Below are positions 18,063 to 27,403 of a stretch of DNA of 64,000 bases, piece by piece (positions within the stretch are counted from its first letter, which is position 1; each line of letters begins with the position of its first letter). The notes beneath the pieces were generated by a model. That model saw only the letters and a program-made list of their open reading frames with translations. It was not told the origin of the DNA and did not search any database. The DNA is from Mesorhizobium sp. B2-3-4 (GTDB taxonomy: Bacteria > Pseudomonadota > Alphaproteobacteria > Rhizobiales > Rhizobiaceae). Position numbers and translations under genes: made by a program. Where the stretch lies: contig NZ_VFVY01000008.1 of assembly GCF_006442315.1 (NCBI RefSeq), positions 186,001 through 250,000 of the forward strand, in the 5' to 3' direction.

Positions 18063-20513
18063 CTAGGCCGAGCGCACCTTTGGTTTGAGCAGCACGAGGG
18101 CGCCATCCTGGCGGCCGGCACGCACCGGAGTGGGCTTGCCGTGGCCGGTCAGGTCGTCGAACGCCTCGATCGGCGCCGGCTTGCCGAGATAGTAGCCCTG
18201 GCCGATCTCACAGGCCTCCGCATCCAGGAACTTCAACTCGCCAAGCGTTTCGACGCCTTCGGCCAGAACCGGCAGGCCAAGGCCGCGGCCCAGGCCGAGC
18301 ACCGCGCGCACGATCGCCGCGACCTGGCCATTGGTGTCGACCGCCTTGATGAAGGAGGCGTCGATCTTGATCTTGTCGAAGGGAAAGGCACGCAGGTTGG
18401 AAAGCGAGGAATAGCCGGTCCCGAAATCGTCCATGGCCACCCGCACACCCAGCGACTTGACCTGGCGCAGGGTCGCCAGCGCACGCGGCATGTCTTTCAC
18501 CAGCGCGGTTTCGGTGATCTCGAGTTCGAGTCTGGTCGGGGCAAGGCCTGTCTTCATCAAGGTTTCGTGGACCTTGCGGCTGAAATTGGGATTGTGAAGC
18601 TGGACAGCTGAGACATTGACCGCAACCGTCAGGGGATTTTCCCAACGCGCGGCTTCCTCGCAGGCGGCTTCGAGCACCCAATCGCCGATCTGGCCGATCG
18701 CGCCGCTGTCCTCGGCCACCGGAATGAAAATGGCGGGAGAAACCTCGCCCCGCTCGGGATGACGCCACCGGATCAAGGCTTCGAAGCCAACCATCCTGCC
18801 GCTGTTGATCTCTTTCTGCGGCTGGTAGACGAGATAGAATTCACCGCGCACGACGGCCTGGCGCAATTCGTGCTCCATCACGCGCTTGTCGCGAGCCTCC
18901 GCGCCCATCGAGACTTCGAAATAGCGATAGGTGTCCCTGCCTTCCGTCTTGGCACGGTAGAGCGCCGTATCGGCATGGCTGATCAGGCTGGTCTGGTCCT
19001 CGGCATCCAGGGGATAGAGCGCGATGCCGACGCTGGCCGATACCAGCCCGCCGCCGGTCGCTGCCCGGTTTTCCTCGCGCATTGCTGCAAGCACCGCGTT
19101 GGCGATACGACCGGCCGCCTGCGGGTCCGGGAGGTTGGGGGCAATGATGGCGAATTCGTCGCCGCCCAGGCGGGCAAGCATCTGGCCGTGGCGCAGAACG
19201 CCGGACGCGCAGCTTGCCACTTTCTGCAACATGGCATCGCCCGCGCCATGTCCGTAGAGGTCGTTGACCTCCTTGAAGCGGTCGAGATCGAACAGCAGGA
19301 GCGCAAGATGCCGGCCCTTGGCGCCTGCGTCGGCTTTGGCGATCCGGTTCATGGATGCGATTTCCGCGTCGAGACGGCTGGAGAAGCTGCGGCGATTGGC
19401 AAGCCCCGTCAGGGGATCGAAATGGGCAAGGCGAAGGATTTCCTCCTCCGCCTTCCTGCGTTCGCGTATGTCGCGCACGGCGATGACGTTGTGCGGCTTG
19501 CCGCAATAATCGATGCTCCTGGCGATCAGTTCGACGGGAATTCTCGTCCCATCGCGATTGCCCAGTTCCGCTTCCCGCGGCTGGCCCTCCAGGCTGGTTG
19601 CATCGAAAGCGGCGCGTTCGTCGAAGAGTTCGCCCAGTTGCATACCGTTCAGCGACATCGCCGGCATGCCCGTCAGCTTGCCCATGCTGTCGTTGGCGCT
19701 GACGATGCGGTTTCCGTCGCAGACGATCAGGCCCTCCACGGCGGCATTGGCCAGGCCGTGCATGCGGTCGACCTCCAGCTTCTGGCGGCGGAAGCGCAGG
19801 TCGATCCACAGCGCCGACGCCGACACCACCAGGATCACCAGCGTGGCGGCCGCGGCCGCGAAAGCCTGGGAGGTCGGCTCGATCGTGTATTGCGATATGA
19901 CGATCGAGGAATCGGGAAAGATCGAGACCGCGCCCATGCCGATGAAATGCAAGCTGCAGATCGCCAGCGTCAGCAGCACGGCGCCGGCCGCCGTGGCCGA
20001 CAGGGAGGGACGGCGCAGAACGACGCGCAGCGCCATTGCCGCGAGCGTCGTGCCGGCCAGCAAGGAAACGGCAACGAGCAACAGGTTCCATTCGATCCGG
20101 CCCTGGACCTCGAACGCCGCCATGCCGACATAGTGCATGGTTGCGATGCCGCCACCCAGGATGGCGCCGCCAACGAGATGGTAATCGATCTCGTCGCGCA
20201 AGGTGGCGATCCACATGCCGGCCGCCGTCAATGCGACCGAAGCGGCGAGCGAGATCACGGAGAGGCCCGGATCGTAGGCGCTGGGGATTCCCGGGGTGAA
20301 GGCAAGCATGGCAATGAAATGCGTCGCCCAGATGCCGAACCCGGTCGACGTCGCCGATATCATCAGCCAGACCAGCCGGTTGCGGTCCGTCGAGCGGCTG
20401 ATGTGGTGAAGCAGGTTTACAGCGGAAAAACAGGAAATCCCGCAGATCAGCGCAGCCAGTACAACCAGTCTCAGATCGTGCTGGTTCACGATGCAATTAT
20501 AGACCGTCAGCAT
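18063..20513 (-). CDS. MHYT-PAS-GGDEF-EAL c-di-GMP signalling protein
   Basis: The start at 20513 follows GGGGGAAATAAG and begins directly with the membrane domain; a longer open frame to 20792 lacks a plausible start signal. The 816-residue product has a seven-helix MHYT domain (motifs THFIAML, MHYVGMAAF, LHFIGMGAV), a PAS domain, an intact GGDEF centre (ARLGGDEF near residue 450) and an EAL domain (VGFEALIRW near 575, with DDFGTGYSS). MHYT domains are proposed to sense oxygen, CO or NO through copper. Both enzymatic motifs are intact, so net synthesis or hydrolysis of c-di-GMP cannot be predicted. Confidence 0.92.
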   Translation of the reverse strand: MLTVYNCIVNQHDLRLVVLAALICGISCFSAVNLLHHISRSTDRNRLVWLMISATSTGFGIWATHFIAMLAFTPGIPSAYDPGLSVISLAASVALTAAGMWIATLRDEIDYHLVGGAILGGGIATMHYVGMAAFEVQGRIEWNLLLVAVSLLAGTTLAAMALRVVLRRPSLSATAAGAVLLTLAICSLHFIGMGAVSIFPDSSIVISQYTIEPTSQAFAAAAATLVILVVSASALWIDLRFRRQKLEVDRMHGLANAAVEGLIVCDGNRIVSANDSMGKLTGMPAMSLNGMQLGELFDERAAFDATSLEGQPREAELGNRDGTRIPVELIARSIDYCGKPHNVIAVRDIRERRKAEEEILRLAHFDPLTGLANRRSFSSRLDAEIASMNRIAKADAGAKGRHLALLLFDLDRFKEVNDLYGHGAGDAMLQKVASCASGVLRHGQMLARLGGDEFAIIAPNLPDPQAAGRIANAVLAAMREENRAATGGGLVSASVGIALYPLDAEDQTSLISHADTALYRAKTEGRDTYRYFEVSMGAEARDKRVMEHELRQAVVRGEFYLVYQPQKEINSGRMVGFEALIRWRHPERGEVSPAIFIPVAEDSGAIGQIGDWVLEAACEEAARWENPLTVAVNVSAVQLHNPNFSRKVHETLMKTGLAPTRLELEITETALVKDMPRALATLRQVKSLGVRVAMDDFGTGYSSLSNLRAFPFDKIKIDASFIKAVDTNGQVAAIVRAVLGLGRGLGLPVLAEGVETLGELKFLDAEACEIGQGYYLGKPAPIEAFDDLTGHGKPTPVRAGRQDGALVLLKPKVRSA

Positions 20514-21019
20514 CTTATTTCCCCCTAGCCCACAGGAAATAAAAAAGGAAATACGACTGATTAAGGCTTGGCCGTTGAAGGATCGATAAGTCGGCTGCAA
20601 CCAGGGCGTGCCGTCCCGGTGCAGAGCGACCCCGGGCCCGAAGCCCCGAAGGCGAGCTTCGATTTCGATCTGGCCAGCGCTGGGATGACGGCGGCAGGCC
20701 ATGGACAGGCGGCGCTGTCGAAAGGGCCTCGCGCATCCCTGGCCGATCGACAACGGGCGCGTGCGCCGGCCGCGGCGCCGGCATTTCGGCATCCCTTTAG
20801 CCGGGTAATCATGCGGGGCTTTACGTCATCGACAGCCGCCCTAGCTACCTAACGCGCGGGTGTCACCTTTTGATGCCGGCGCAACCGCCGAGGGGGAGGA
20901 AAGACGGCTGTTCACAGGCCCCGGGAAGCCACAACAGAACTGTCACATACCTTCTCTAAGAGAGCGGGCAAGGACTTGCGCAAGACCCTTGTCACCAGCC
21001 ATTCAAGAGGGAAGAAATC
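20514..21019 (+). other. 506-base intergenic region before ugpB
   Basis: No convincing gene was found in this gap between the divergent MHYT gene and ugpB. Short open frames on both strands look like chance in GC-rich DNA. The last 120 bases before ugpB are less GC-rich, contain a CTGTCAC hexamer-like site at 20940-20946 (a possible lone PhoB half-site) and end with the ribosome site AGAGGGAAG. The ugp promoter most likely lies here. Confidence 0.5.
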
Positions 21020-22372
21020 ATGACCATCATCAAGCGGGGCTTGACTGCCCTTGCCGCAGGGGCGCTCAGCACGGCGCTCGCGGTACCTGCCTTCGCAGAG
21101 CCGGTAAAATTCGATTTCTGGTTCGGCCTTTCGGGCGACCTCGCCCGTGTCGTCGACACGATGTGCAAGAACTTCAACGAATCGCAGAAGGACTATGAAG
21201 TCGTCTGCACCAGCCAGGGTAATTACGACGCCACGCTGCAGAACACGATTGCCGCCTTCCGTGCCGGCAAGCAGCCCACCGTCGTCCAGGTCTATGACGT
21301 CGGTACCGCCACCATGATGCTGTCGGGCGCCTACAAGCCCGCCGACAAGCTGATGGAAGAGAACGGCTACAAGATCGACTACGCCGACTATTTCCCCGGT
21401 ATCGCCCGCTACTATGCGACCTCGAAGGGCGAGATGCTGTCCTTCCCGTTCAATTCGTCCACCCCACTGATGTACTGGAACAAGGACGCCTTTGCCAAGA
21501 TCGGCAAGACCGAAGCGCCGAAGACTTGGGAAGACGTCGGCGCCGACCTCAAGGCGTTGAAGGACGCCGGCTATGAATGCCCGATGGCGATCAACATCTC
21601 GGCCAATGAAAGCTGGCAGCTGATGGAGCAGTTCTCGGCGCTGCACAACCAGCCGATCGCCACCAAGAACAATGGCTATGACGGTCTCGACGCTCGCCTG
21701 GAGGTCAACAAGACCAAGTTCGTCCAGTACGTCACCGACCTGAAGAAGTGGTATGATGACGGTCTGGTCAAGATCAAGTCGAAGGATCTCGGCCAGGATA
21801 TGGTGCAGGCCTTCGCCACCGGTACCTGCCAGGTGATCCTGACCTCGGTGGGCGACCATGGCACGGTTGGCCGCACGCAGAAGGAAGGCATGAACTGGGA
21901 CGTCGCCGAACTGCCGGTCTACGCCGGCACCACGCGCATGAACTCGCTGGTCGGCGGCGCATCGCTCTGGGTGCTCTCCGGCAAGTCGGACGCCGAGTAC
22001 AAGGGCGCGGCCGCGTTCCTGAACTTTATCCACGATCCCAAGACGGCTTTGTTCTGGTCGACCAACACCGGCTACATTCCGGTGACCAAGTCGGGTTTCG
22101 ACTACATGAAGTCCCAGGGCTTCTATGACAAGGCGCCCTACAAGGGGCGCGAGGTCGCCATCGCCAGCCTGACGGCTTCCGAGCCGAACGAGATCACCCG
22201 CGGCGTGCGCCTGGGCAATTTCACCCAGATCCGCGCCGAGTTCGGCACCCAGATGCAGGCGATCTTCGCCAACAAGGTGAGCGTCCAGGAAGGCCTCGAT
22301 ACGCTGGTCAAGAACGGCGACGCCATCCTCGACCGCTTCCAGCAGACCTATCCGGGTAAGACCCTGCCCTGA
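21020..22372 (+). CDS. ugpB: sn-Glycerol-3-phosphate ABC transporter, binding protein UgpB
   Basis: The 450-residue product has a Sec signal peptide (ends AVPAFA, about residue 25) and a family 1 solute-binding fold with the UgpB features FWFGLSGDLARVV, NFNESQKDYEVV and the aromatic ligand region WGTT-like FPFNSSTPLMYWNKD. It captures glycerol-3-phosphate or glycerophosphodiesters in the periplasm for UgpAEC. It is first in ugpB-A-E-C-phosphodiesterase, with a stem-loop in the 160-base gap before ugpA. Regulation by PhoB is known for related systems, but only a weak half-site is visible here. Confidence 0.94.
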   Translation: MTIIKRGLTALAAGALSTALAVPAFAEPVKFDFWFGLSGDLARVVDTMCKNFNESQKDYEVVCTSQGNYDATLQNTIAAFRAGKQPTVVQVYDVGTATMMLSGAYKPADKLMEENGYKIDYADYFPGIARYYATSKGEMLSFPFNSSTPLMYWNKDAFAKIGKTEAPKTWEDVGADLKALKDAGYECPMAINISANESWQLMEQFSALHNQPIATKNNGYDGLDARLEVNKTKFVQYVTDLKKWYDDGLVKIKSKDLGQDMVQAFATGTCQVILTSVGDHGTVGRTQKEGMNWDVAELPVYAGTTRMNSLVGGASLWVLSGKSDAEYKGAAAFLNFIHDPKTALFWSTNTGYIPVTKSGFDYMKSQGFYDKAPYKGREVAIASLTASEPNEITRGVRLGNFTQIRAEFGTQMQAIFANKVSVQEGLDTLVKNGDAILDRFQQTYPGKTLP

Positions 22373-22388
22373 TCCTGGATACTGGAAG

Positions 22389-22417
22389 GGCCGTCCGCCG
22401 AGCTTCGACGGGCGGCC
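22389..22417 (+). terminator. Stem-loop after ugpB (attenuator or 3'-end stabiliser)
   Basis: GGCCGTCCG (22389-22397) pairs with CGGGCGGCC (22409-22417), nine pairs including one G-U, with an 11-base loop and a short ATTTC tail. It lies 16 bases after the ugpB stop inside the operon. The T-tract is poor, so partial termination or mRNA 3'-end protection is more likely than full termination. Confidence 0.6.
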
Positions 22418-22531
22418 ATTTCATATCGGGTTTAATTTGCGCATGCCGCGAAACCGGTGCCACTTTCGGCAGACATGCCCTAATGTTGCTCCAAGAAAGC
22501 GGGCTGACGGTTCAACGACATCGGCGGATCG

Positions 22532-23416
22532 ATGGAAAAACGCGTCACTTTCAGCAGATGGACGATCGGTATCCTGTTCGCGGTGCCGCAACTGCTGCTG
22601 ATCTTCACTTTCTTCTACTGGCCGGCGGGGCAGGCCGTCTATTGGTCGCTGACGCTGCAGCAGCCCTGGGGCGGCGGCAACATCTGGGTTGGACTGGACA
22701 ATTTCCGTTCGATCCTGTCCAACGCCGATTACTGGCACTCGATCACCGCAAGCCTGGTCTTCGCCGGCATCAGCACGGGCCTGGCGATGTTCATCGCGCT
22801 TGTGCTCGCCGCCTTGACCGACCGGCAGCTTGCCGGCTCGTGGCTGTACCGGGTGGTGCTGATCTGGCCCTATGGCATCGCGGCGCCCGCGCTGGCGCTG
22901 GCATTCCGCTTTATCCTGGCGCCGGAAGCCGGCTTCATGGCCGTCGTCAACCAGGTCTGGCCCGGCTTCTGGGATCCCGGCCTCGATGGCACCGACGCCA
23001 TGACCTCGATCATCATCGCCTTTTCCTGGAAATATGTCGGCTACAACTTCATCTTCTTCCTCGCCGCGTTCCAGGCAATTCCGCGCTCACTGATCGAGGC
23101 GGCGGCGATGGATGGTTCCGGCGTCATCAGGCGTTTCTGGGACATACAGTTTCCATTGATCACGCCGACGATCTTCTTCCTGCTGGTCATCAACATCACC
23201 GAAAGTTTTCAGGACTCCTTCGGCATCGTCGACATCATGACGGCGGGCGGCCCGGCCAATGCGACCAATCTGATGGTCTACAAGATTTATTCGGACGGCT
23301 TTAAAGGCCTCGATTACTCCGGCGCCGCCGCGCAGAGCATCATCCTGATGATACTCATCGTCGCCCTCACCGTCGTCCAATTCCGCTTCATCGAGCGGCG
23401 CGTGCATTACAGGTGA
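22532..23416 (+). CDS. ugpA: sn-Glycerol-3-phosphate ABC transporter permease UgpA
   Basis: The 294-residue product has six transmembrane helices and the MalF-type inner-membrane signature EAAAMDGSGVIRRFWDIQFP near residues 190-209 that contacts the ATPase. It pairs with UgpE to form the channel. It follows ugpB after 160 bases and precedes ugpE by seven bases, so it is translated from the same operon. Length and hydrophobic profile are normal for the family. Confidence 0.93.
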   Translation: MEKRVTFSRWTIGILFAVPQLLLIFTFFYWPAGQAVYWSLTLQQPWGGGNIWVGLDNFRSILSNADYWHSITASLVFAGISTGLAMFIALVLAALTDRQLAGSWLYRVVLIWPYGIAAPALALAFRFILAPEAGFMAVVNQVWPGFWDPGLDGTDAMTSIIIAFSWKYVGYNFIFFLAAFQAIPRSLIEAAAMDGSGVIRRFWDIQFPLITPTIFFLLVINITESFQDSFGIVDIMTAGGPANATNLMVYKIYSDGFKGLDYSGAAAQSIILMILIVALTVVQFRFIERRVHYR

Positions 23417-23423
23417 GATTGGT

Positions 23424-24338
23424 ATGGTCGAGCGCACCCCGTTCCTCAATTTCTTCACGCATCTGATCCTGTTCGCCGGCTTCATTTTCTGCGTCGCGCC
23501 GTTCGCCATCGTGGCGATCGCCGCCTCGCATAATCTCAGGGATGTCAACGACGTGCCGATGTCGCTGCTGCCGGGCAGCGATTTCTGGGTCAACATCAAG
23601 ACCGCCTGGGTGACGGCCGATCTAGGCCCGAAGCTGCTCAACAGTTTCATCATGGCGTTCGGCGTCGCCGCCGGCAAAGTGATCGTCTCGGCGCTTACGG
23701 CTTTCTCGATCGTCTATTTCCGTTATCCCGGCCGCATGCTGATCTTCTGGCTGATCTTCATCACGCTGATGCTGCCGCTCGAAGTGCGCATCGTGCCGAC
23801 CTATGCCGTGGTCGCTAATGTGCTCGAGCCGTATCAGACGATCCTGGACCTGACCGGGATTTCCTGGCTGATCGAAAAGGTCTCGGGCGTACAGGTCTCG
23901 CTCAGTCTGGGACTGCTCAATTCCTATAGCGGCCTGATCCTGCCGCTGGTCGCCACCGCCACCGGAACGTTCCTCTACCGCCAGTTCTTCCTGACCGTGC
24001 CGGATGAACTGACCGAGGCCGCGCGCATGGACGGCGCCGGCCCGCTGCGGTTCTTCATCGACGTGCTTTTGCCCTTGTCGCGCAACAACATGGCCGCACT
24101 TGGAACCATCATGTTCCTGTGGGCCTGGAACCAATATCTGTGGCCGCTGCTCATCACCACCGACCAGTCGCATGCAATGGCGGTGACGGAACTCAAGCAA
24201 CTGATCCCAAATGTCGGCGGCGCCCCGGAATGGCACATTGCCATGGCAGGAACGCTCATCATCATGCTGCCGCCCCTGTTCGTCGTCGTGCTGATGCAGC
24301 GCTGGTTCGTGCGCGGGCTGATCGCTACCGAGAAATAA
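23424..24338 (+). CDS. ugpE: sn-Glycerol-3-phosphate ABC transporter permease UgpE
   Basis: The 304-residue product is a MalG-type permease with six helices and the EAA loop [21 protein letters not shown] near residues 194-214. It ends with [11 protein letters not shown], close to the usual UgpE terminus. It forms the second half of the membrane channel with UgpA. It lies seven bases after ugpA and 16 bases before ugpC. Confidence 0.93.
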   Translation: MVERTPFLNFFTHLILFAGFIFCVAPFAIVAIAASHNLRDVNDVPMSLLPGSDFWVNIKTAWVTADLGPKLLNSFIMAFGVAAGKVIVSALTAFSIVYFRYPGRMLIFWLIFITLMLPLEVRIVPTYAVVANVLEPYQTILDLTGISWLIEKVSGVQVSLSLGLLNSYSGLILPLVATATGTFLYRQFFLTVPDELTEAARMDGAGPLRFFIDVLLPLSRNNMAALGTIMFLWAWNQYLWPLLITTDQSHAMAVTELKQLIPNVGGAPEWHIAMAGTLIIMLPPLFVVVLMQRWFVRGLIATEK

Positions 24339-24354
24339 AAATAGGGAGACAAAA

Positions 24355-25455
24355 ATGGCCTCCATCGCAATACGCGGCGTCAAGAAGAACTACGCCAAGA
24401 CAGCTGTCGTGCACGGTGTCGACCTCGACTTCGCCTCGGGCGAATTCGTCGTCATCCTGGGACCATCCGGCTGTGGCAAGTCCACGTTGCTGCGCATGAT
24501 CGCCGGGCTGGAGGAGATTTCCGAAGGCACGATCGCCATCGACGGGACTGTGGTCAACAAGCTCGAGCCACGCGAGCGCGGCTGCGCCATGGTGTTCCAG
24601 AATTACGCTCTCTATCCGCATATGAGCGTGGCACAGAACATCGGCTATTCGCTCAAGGTCGCCGGTGTCCCCGCGGCCGAGCGCAACCAGCGCATCCAGG
24701 CGGTGGCCCGCACGCTGGAACTCGAGCATCTGCTCGACCGCAAACCGATGGCGCTTTCCGGCGGCCAGCGGCAGCGCGTCGCCATGGGTCGCGCCATGAT
24801 CCGCGAGCCGAAAGTCTTCCTGTTCGACGAGCCGCTTTCCAATCTCGACGCCAAGCTGCGCGTGCAGATGCGCTCGGAAATCCGCAAGCTGCATCGCCGG
24901 CTGGATGCGACCTCGGTTTTCGTCACCCACGACCAGGTCGAGGCGATGACGCTGGCCGACCGGCTGGTGGTGATGAATGGCGGCCGCGTCGAGCAGGTCG
25001 GCACACCGGCCGAGGTCTATAGCCGCCCGGCCAGCCGGTTCGTCGCCACCTTCGTCGGCGCACCGGCGATGAACATTCTGGAAGGCACGGTGGAACTCGA
25101 CGGGCTGTCGCTGCCCGGCGGCAGCCGACGCCTGGCCATGCCTCGCGCCGGCCTGCCGGTCGGTACCAAGGTGGCGATGGGCATCCGGCCGGAAGCCGTC
25201 CGGCTGGTGGCGCCGGGCACATCGGGCGCGCTCAGCGCCACGGTCGACCTGGTCGAGGAACTGGGCGCGGGGCGGGTTATCTATGTCGATCTCGACGGCG
25301 CGCCGTTCTCGGTGATGACGTCGGAGGCCGTGCACGCCGAGCCCGGCAGCACCGTCGGCTTGAAGATTTCGCCCGAGGACATGCATTTCTTCTCATCGGA
25401 GACGGGAAGCCGCCTCGATGTCTTCAAGGCTTCCGTCCCCGAACCGGCCCTTTGA
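24355..25455 (+). CDS. ugpC: sn-Glycerol-3-phosphate ABC transporter ATPase UgpC
   Basis: The 366-residue product has the ATPase domain (Walker [10 protein letters not shown] at 36-44, signature LSGGQRQRV near 134, Walker [13 protein letters not shown] near 156) and a C-terminal MOP/TOBE regulatory domain ([11 protein letters not shown]). The ribosome site AGGGAG lies just upstream. It powers UgpAE. Its 3' end overlaps by a few codons the region leading into the phosphodiesterase gene (start 25469), a tight operon junction. Confidence 0.94.
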   Translation: MASIAIRGVKKNYAKTAVVHGVDLDFASGEFVVILGPSGCGKSTLLRMIAGLEEISEGTIAIDGTVVNKLEPRERGCAMVFQNYALYPHMSVAQNIGYSLKVAGVPAAERNQRIQAVARTLELEHLLDRKPMALSGGQRQRVAMGRAMIREPKVFLFDEPLSNLDAKLRVQMRSEIRKLHRRLDATSVFVTHDQVEAMTLADRLVVMNGGRVEQVGTPAEVYSRPASRFVATFVGAPAMNILEGTVELDGLSLPGGSRRLAMPRAGLPVGTKVAMGIRPEAVRLVAPGTSGALSATVDLVEELGAGRVIYVDLDGAPFSVMTSEAVHAEPGSTVGLKISPEDMHFFSSETGSRLDVFKASVPEPAL

Positions 25456-25468
25456 CGCGCGGACGCAG

Positions 25469-26278
25469 ATGAAGATCATCCAGGTCACCGATGTGCATCT
25501 CGGCCGCCGGGGCGAACTGCGGTTCGGCGCCGACCTGCACCAGCGGTTCGCCTCCTGCATCGCTCACATCAATGCCCATCACGCCGACGCTGCACTTTGC
25601 GTCGTCACCGGCGACCTGACCGAGACCGGCGCAGCGCAAAGCTATGCCGACCTGCGCGCCACGCTGGGGACGCTGTCGACGCCCTACAGGCTGCTGCCGG
25701 GCAACCACGACCGGCGGGCCTATCTCGCCGCCGCCTTTCCCGAACTTCCGGTCGACGAAAACGGCTTCGTGCAGTCGGTCCACGATACCGGCAACGAGGT
25801 GCTGCTGTTCCTCGATGGCCTTGCGGAAGGGCGCATCGAGGGTGAACTCTGCGCAATGCGTCTTGCCTGGCTGCGGGCCCGGCTCGATGAAGCGGCGGGC
25901 CGGCCGGTCTATGTCTTCCTGCATCACCCGCCGGTCGCGCTCGGCCTGCCGCAACTCGATCCCCTGGCGCTGCAACAGCCGGAGCGGCTTCTGGACCTGC
26001 TCGAACGCCATGGCAATGTCCGCCACATCTTCTTCGGCCACGTCCACCGCGACATCGCCGGCACCGTGGCCGGCATTCCGTTTTCGGCGCAGCGCGGCCT
26101 GCACGCCCGGTTCGAACTGGCGCTCGACCGATCGAGCGAGATCGTCGAACAGGCGCCGCCATCCTATGCGGTCATCCTCCTCGACAGCGCCGCCAGGCGC
26201 GTCGTCATCCACGGCTGCGATTTTCTCGAGCAATGGCCGGCCTATTCAGCCGAAACCGGTCAGCCCATCACGGTGTGA
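25469..26278 (+). CDS. GpdQ-like metallophosphodiesterase
   Basis: From the ATG at 25469 the product is 269 residues. It has the full binuclear metallophosphoesterase set: TDVH (residues 7-10), GDLTETGA (about 48-55), GNHDRR (about 77-82), LHHPP and GHVHRD. This is the class III cyclic-nucleotide/glycerophosphodiesterase group (CpdA, GpdQ). As the last gene of the ugp operon, 13 bases after ugpC, it probably cleaves imported glycerophosphodiesters to glycerol-3-phosphate and an alcohol. That is the job done by the unrelated UgpQ in E. coli. cAMP hydrolysis is an alternative. No signal peptide, so it acts in the cytoplasm. Confidence 0.88.
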   Translation: MKIIQVTDVHLGRRGELRFGADLHQRFASCIAHINAHHADAALCVVTGDLTETGAAQSYADLRATLGTLSTPYRLLPGNHDRRAYLAAAFPELPVDENGFVQSVHDTGNEVLLFLDGLAEGRIEGELCAMRLAWLRARLDEAAGRPVYVFLHHPPVALGLPQLDPLALQQPERLLDLLERHGNVRHIFFGHVHRDIAGTVAGIPFSAQRGLHARFELALDRSSEIVEQAPPSYAVILLDSAARRVVIHGCDFLEQWPAYSAETGQPITV

Positions 26279-26320
26279 GCGGCCATTTCGCATGGCGATC
26301 GGCGCCCTGAGCCCTCGGCC

Positions 26321-27403
26321 TCATGCGAACACATGCGCCTTGCCCGACACGGTCAGCCGCACGATCTCGCCGACAGACGGCGCGTCCATGCCGGATTTGC
26401 GCAGGATCAGCGGCGTGCCGCCGATGGCGGCGGCGTCCGGCGGATCGGCATTGTTCAGGAGCCGCACCGCGATGGTGCATGTCGAGCCGGCGAATTCCGA
26501 TTCTGTCACCTCGCCGAACAGCATGTCCGGCGTGCCGGACATGCCCTCGCGCGAAGTGCGTTTCAGCCCGATCTGCTCCGGCCGCAGCATGATGCGGGCG
26601 ACATCGCGGCTGTCGGACGTGTCGACGGCGATGCGGCCGAGCGGCGAACTGGCGAAGCCGCCCGAAATACTCGCCGGCAGGATGATGGCATCGCCGAGGA
26701 ATTCGGCGATCATCCTGTCCTTCGGCTTGAGATAGAGCTCGCGCGGGGTGCCGACCTGGGAGAATTTTCCGTCACGCATCACCGCCACCTGGCTGGCGAA
26801 GGACAGCGCCTCGGCCTGGTCGTGCGTCACCAGGATTGTGGTGATGCCGGCCGCCTCCAGAAGTTCTGCCACCGCCTTGCGCATCGAAGCGCGCAGGCCG
26901 GTGTCGAGGGCCGAGAACGGCTCGTCGAGCAGCATCAGGCGCGGCTTCATCGCCATGGCGCGGGCAAGCGCCACGCGCTGCTGCTGGCCGCCGGAGAGCT
27001 CGTGCGGGCGGCGTTTGAGGATCGCCTTGTCCAGTCCCACGATATAGGCAAGTTCGACGATGCGCTCGGCGCGCTTGTCGTCGTCACGCCTCACACCGAA
27101 ACCGATATTGTCCGATATGGTCAGGTGCGGGAACAGGGCGCCGTCCTGCGCCACCACGCCAATGCCGCGGCGATGCGCCGGAACGGCCGCGCCGCCATTG
27201 GCCAGCACCTGCCCGTCGAGTACGATGCGGCCCTGGTCGGGCGCCTCGAAGCCGGCGATCAGCCGCAGCAAGGTCGTCTTGCCGCAGCCGGAGGGTCCCA
27301 CGATCGCCGTGCGGCTGCCGCTGGCGACGTTCAGGTCGACGCCGGCAAGGGCTGCAACCGGGCCGTAATGCTTGTGCAGATTGCCGAGTTCAAGAAAGCT
27401 CAT
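26321..27403 (-). CDS. fbpC: Ferric-iron ABC transporter ATPase (FbpC-like)
   Basis: The 360-residue product has Walker A GPSGCGKT at 36-43, signature [15 protein letters not shown], Walker [14 protein letters not shown] and a C-terminal TOBE region typical of FbpC/AfuC. The ATG at 27403 overlaps the permease stop by four bases (ATGA). The same frame stays open far upstream as an antisense-independent shadow of the permease gene, but this is not a fusion. It powers uptake of iron bound by the periplasmic FbpA-like protein. It is convergent with the ugp operon. Confidence 0.9.
   Translation of the reverse strand: MSFLELGNLHKHYGPVAALAGVDLNVASGSRTAIVGPSGCGKTTLLRLIAGFEAPDQGRIVLDGQVLANGGAAVPAHRRGIGVVAQDGALFPHLTISDNIGFGVRRDDDKRAERIVELAYIVGLDKAILKRRPHELSGGQQQRVALARAMAMKPRLMLLDEPFSALDTGLRASMRKAVAELLEAAGITTILVTHDQAEALSFASQVAVMRDGKFSQVGTPRELYLKPKDRMIAEFLGDAIILPASISGGFASSPLGRIAVDTSDSRDVARIMLRPEQIGLKRTSREGMSGTPDMLFGEVTESEFAGSTCTIAVRLLNNADPPDAAAIGGTPLILRKSGMDAPSVGEIVRLTVSGKAHVFA

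Noticed and set aside
20514-20792. A 93-residue N-terminal extension of the MHYT protein
   Set aside because: It is Arg/Pro-rich with no start signal, whereas the ATG at 20513 follows a good ribosome site and begins exactly at the membrane domain.
20568-20852. A 94-codon gene in the gap before ugpB
   Set aside because: No ribosome site, no recognisable motif, and it overlaps equally long frames on the other strand.
20908-20956. A PhoB box before ugpB
   Set aside because: Only one good half-site (CTGTCAC at 20940) is present; the 11-base-spaced second half is poor. Phosphate control is plausible but not shown by sequence.
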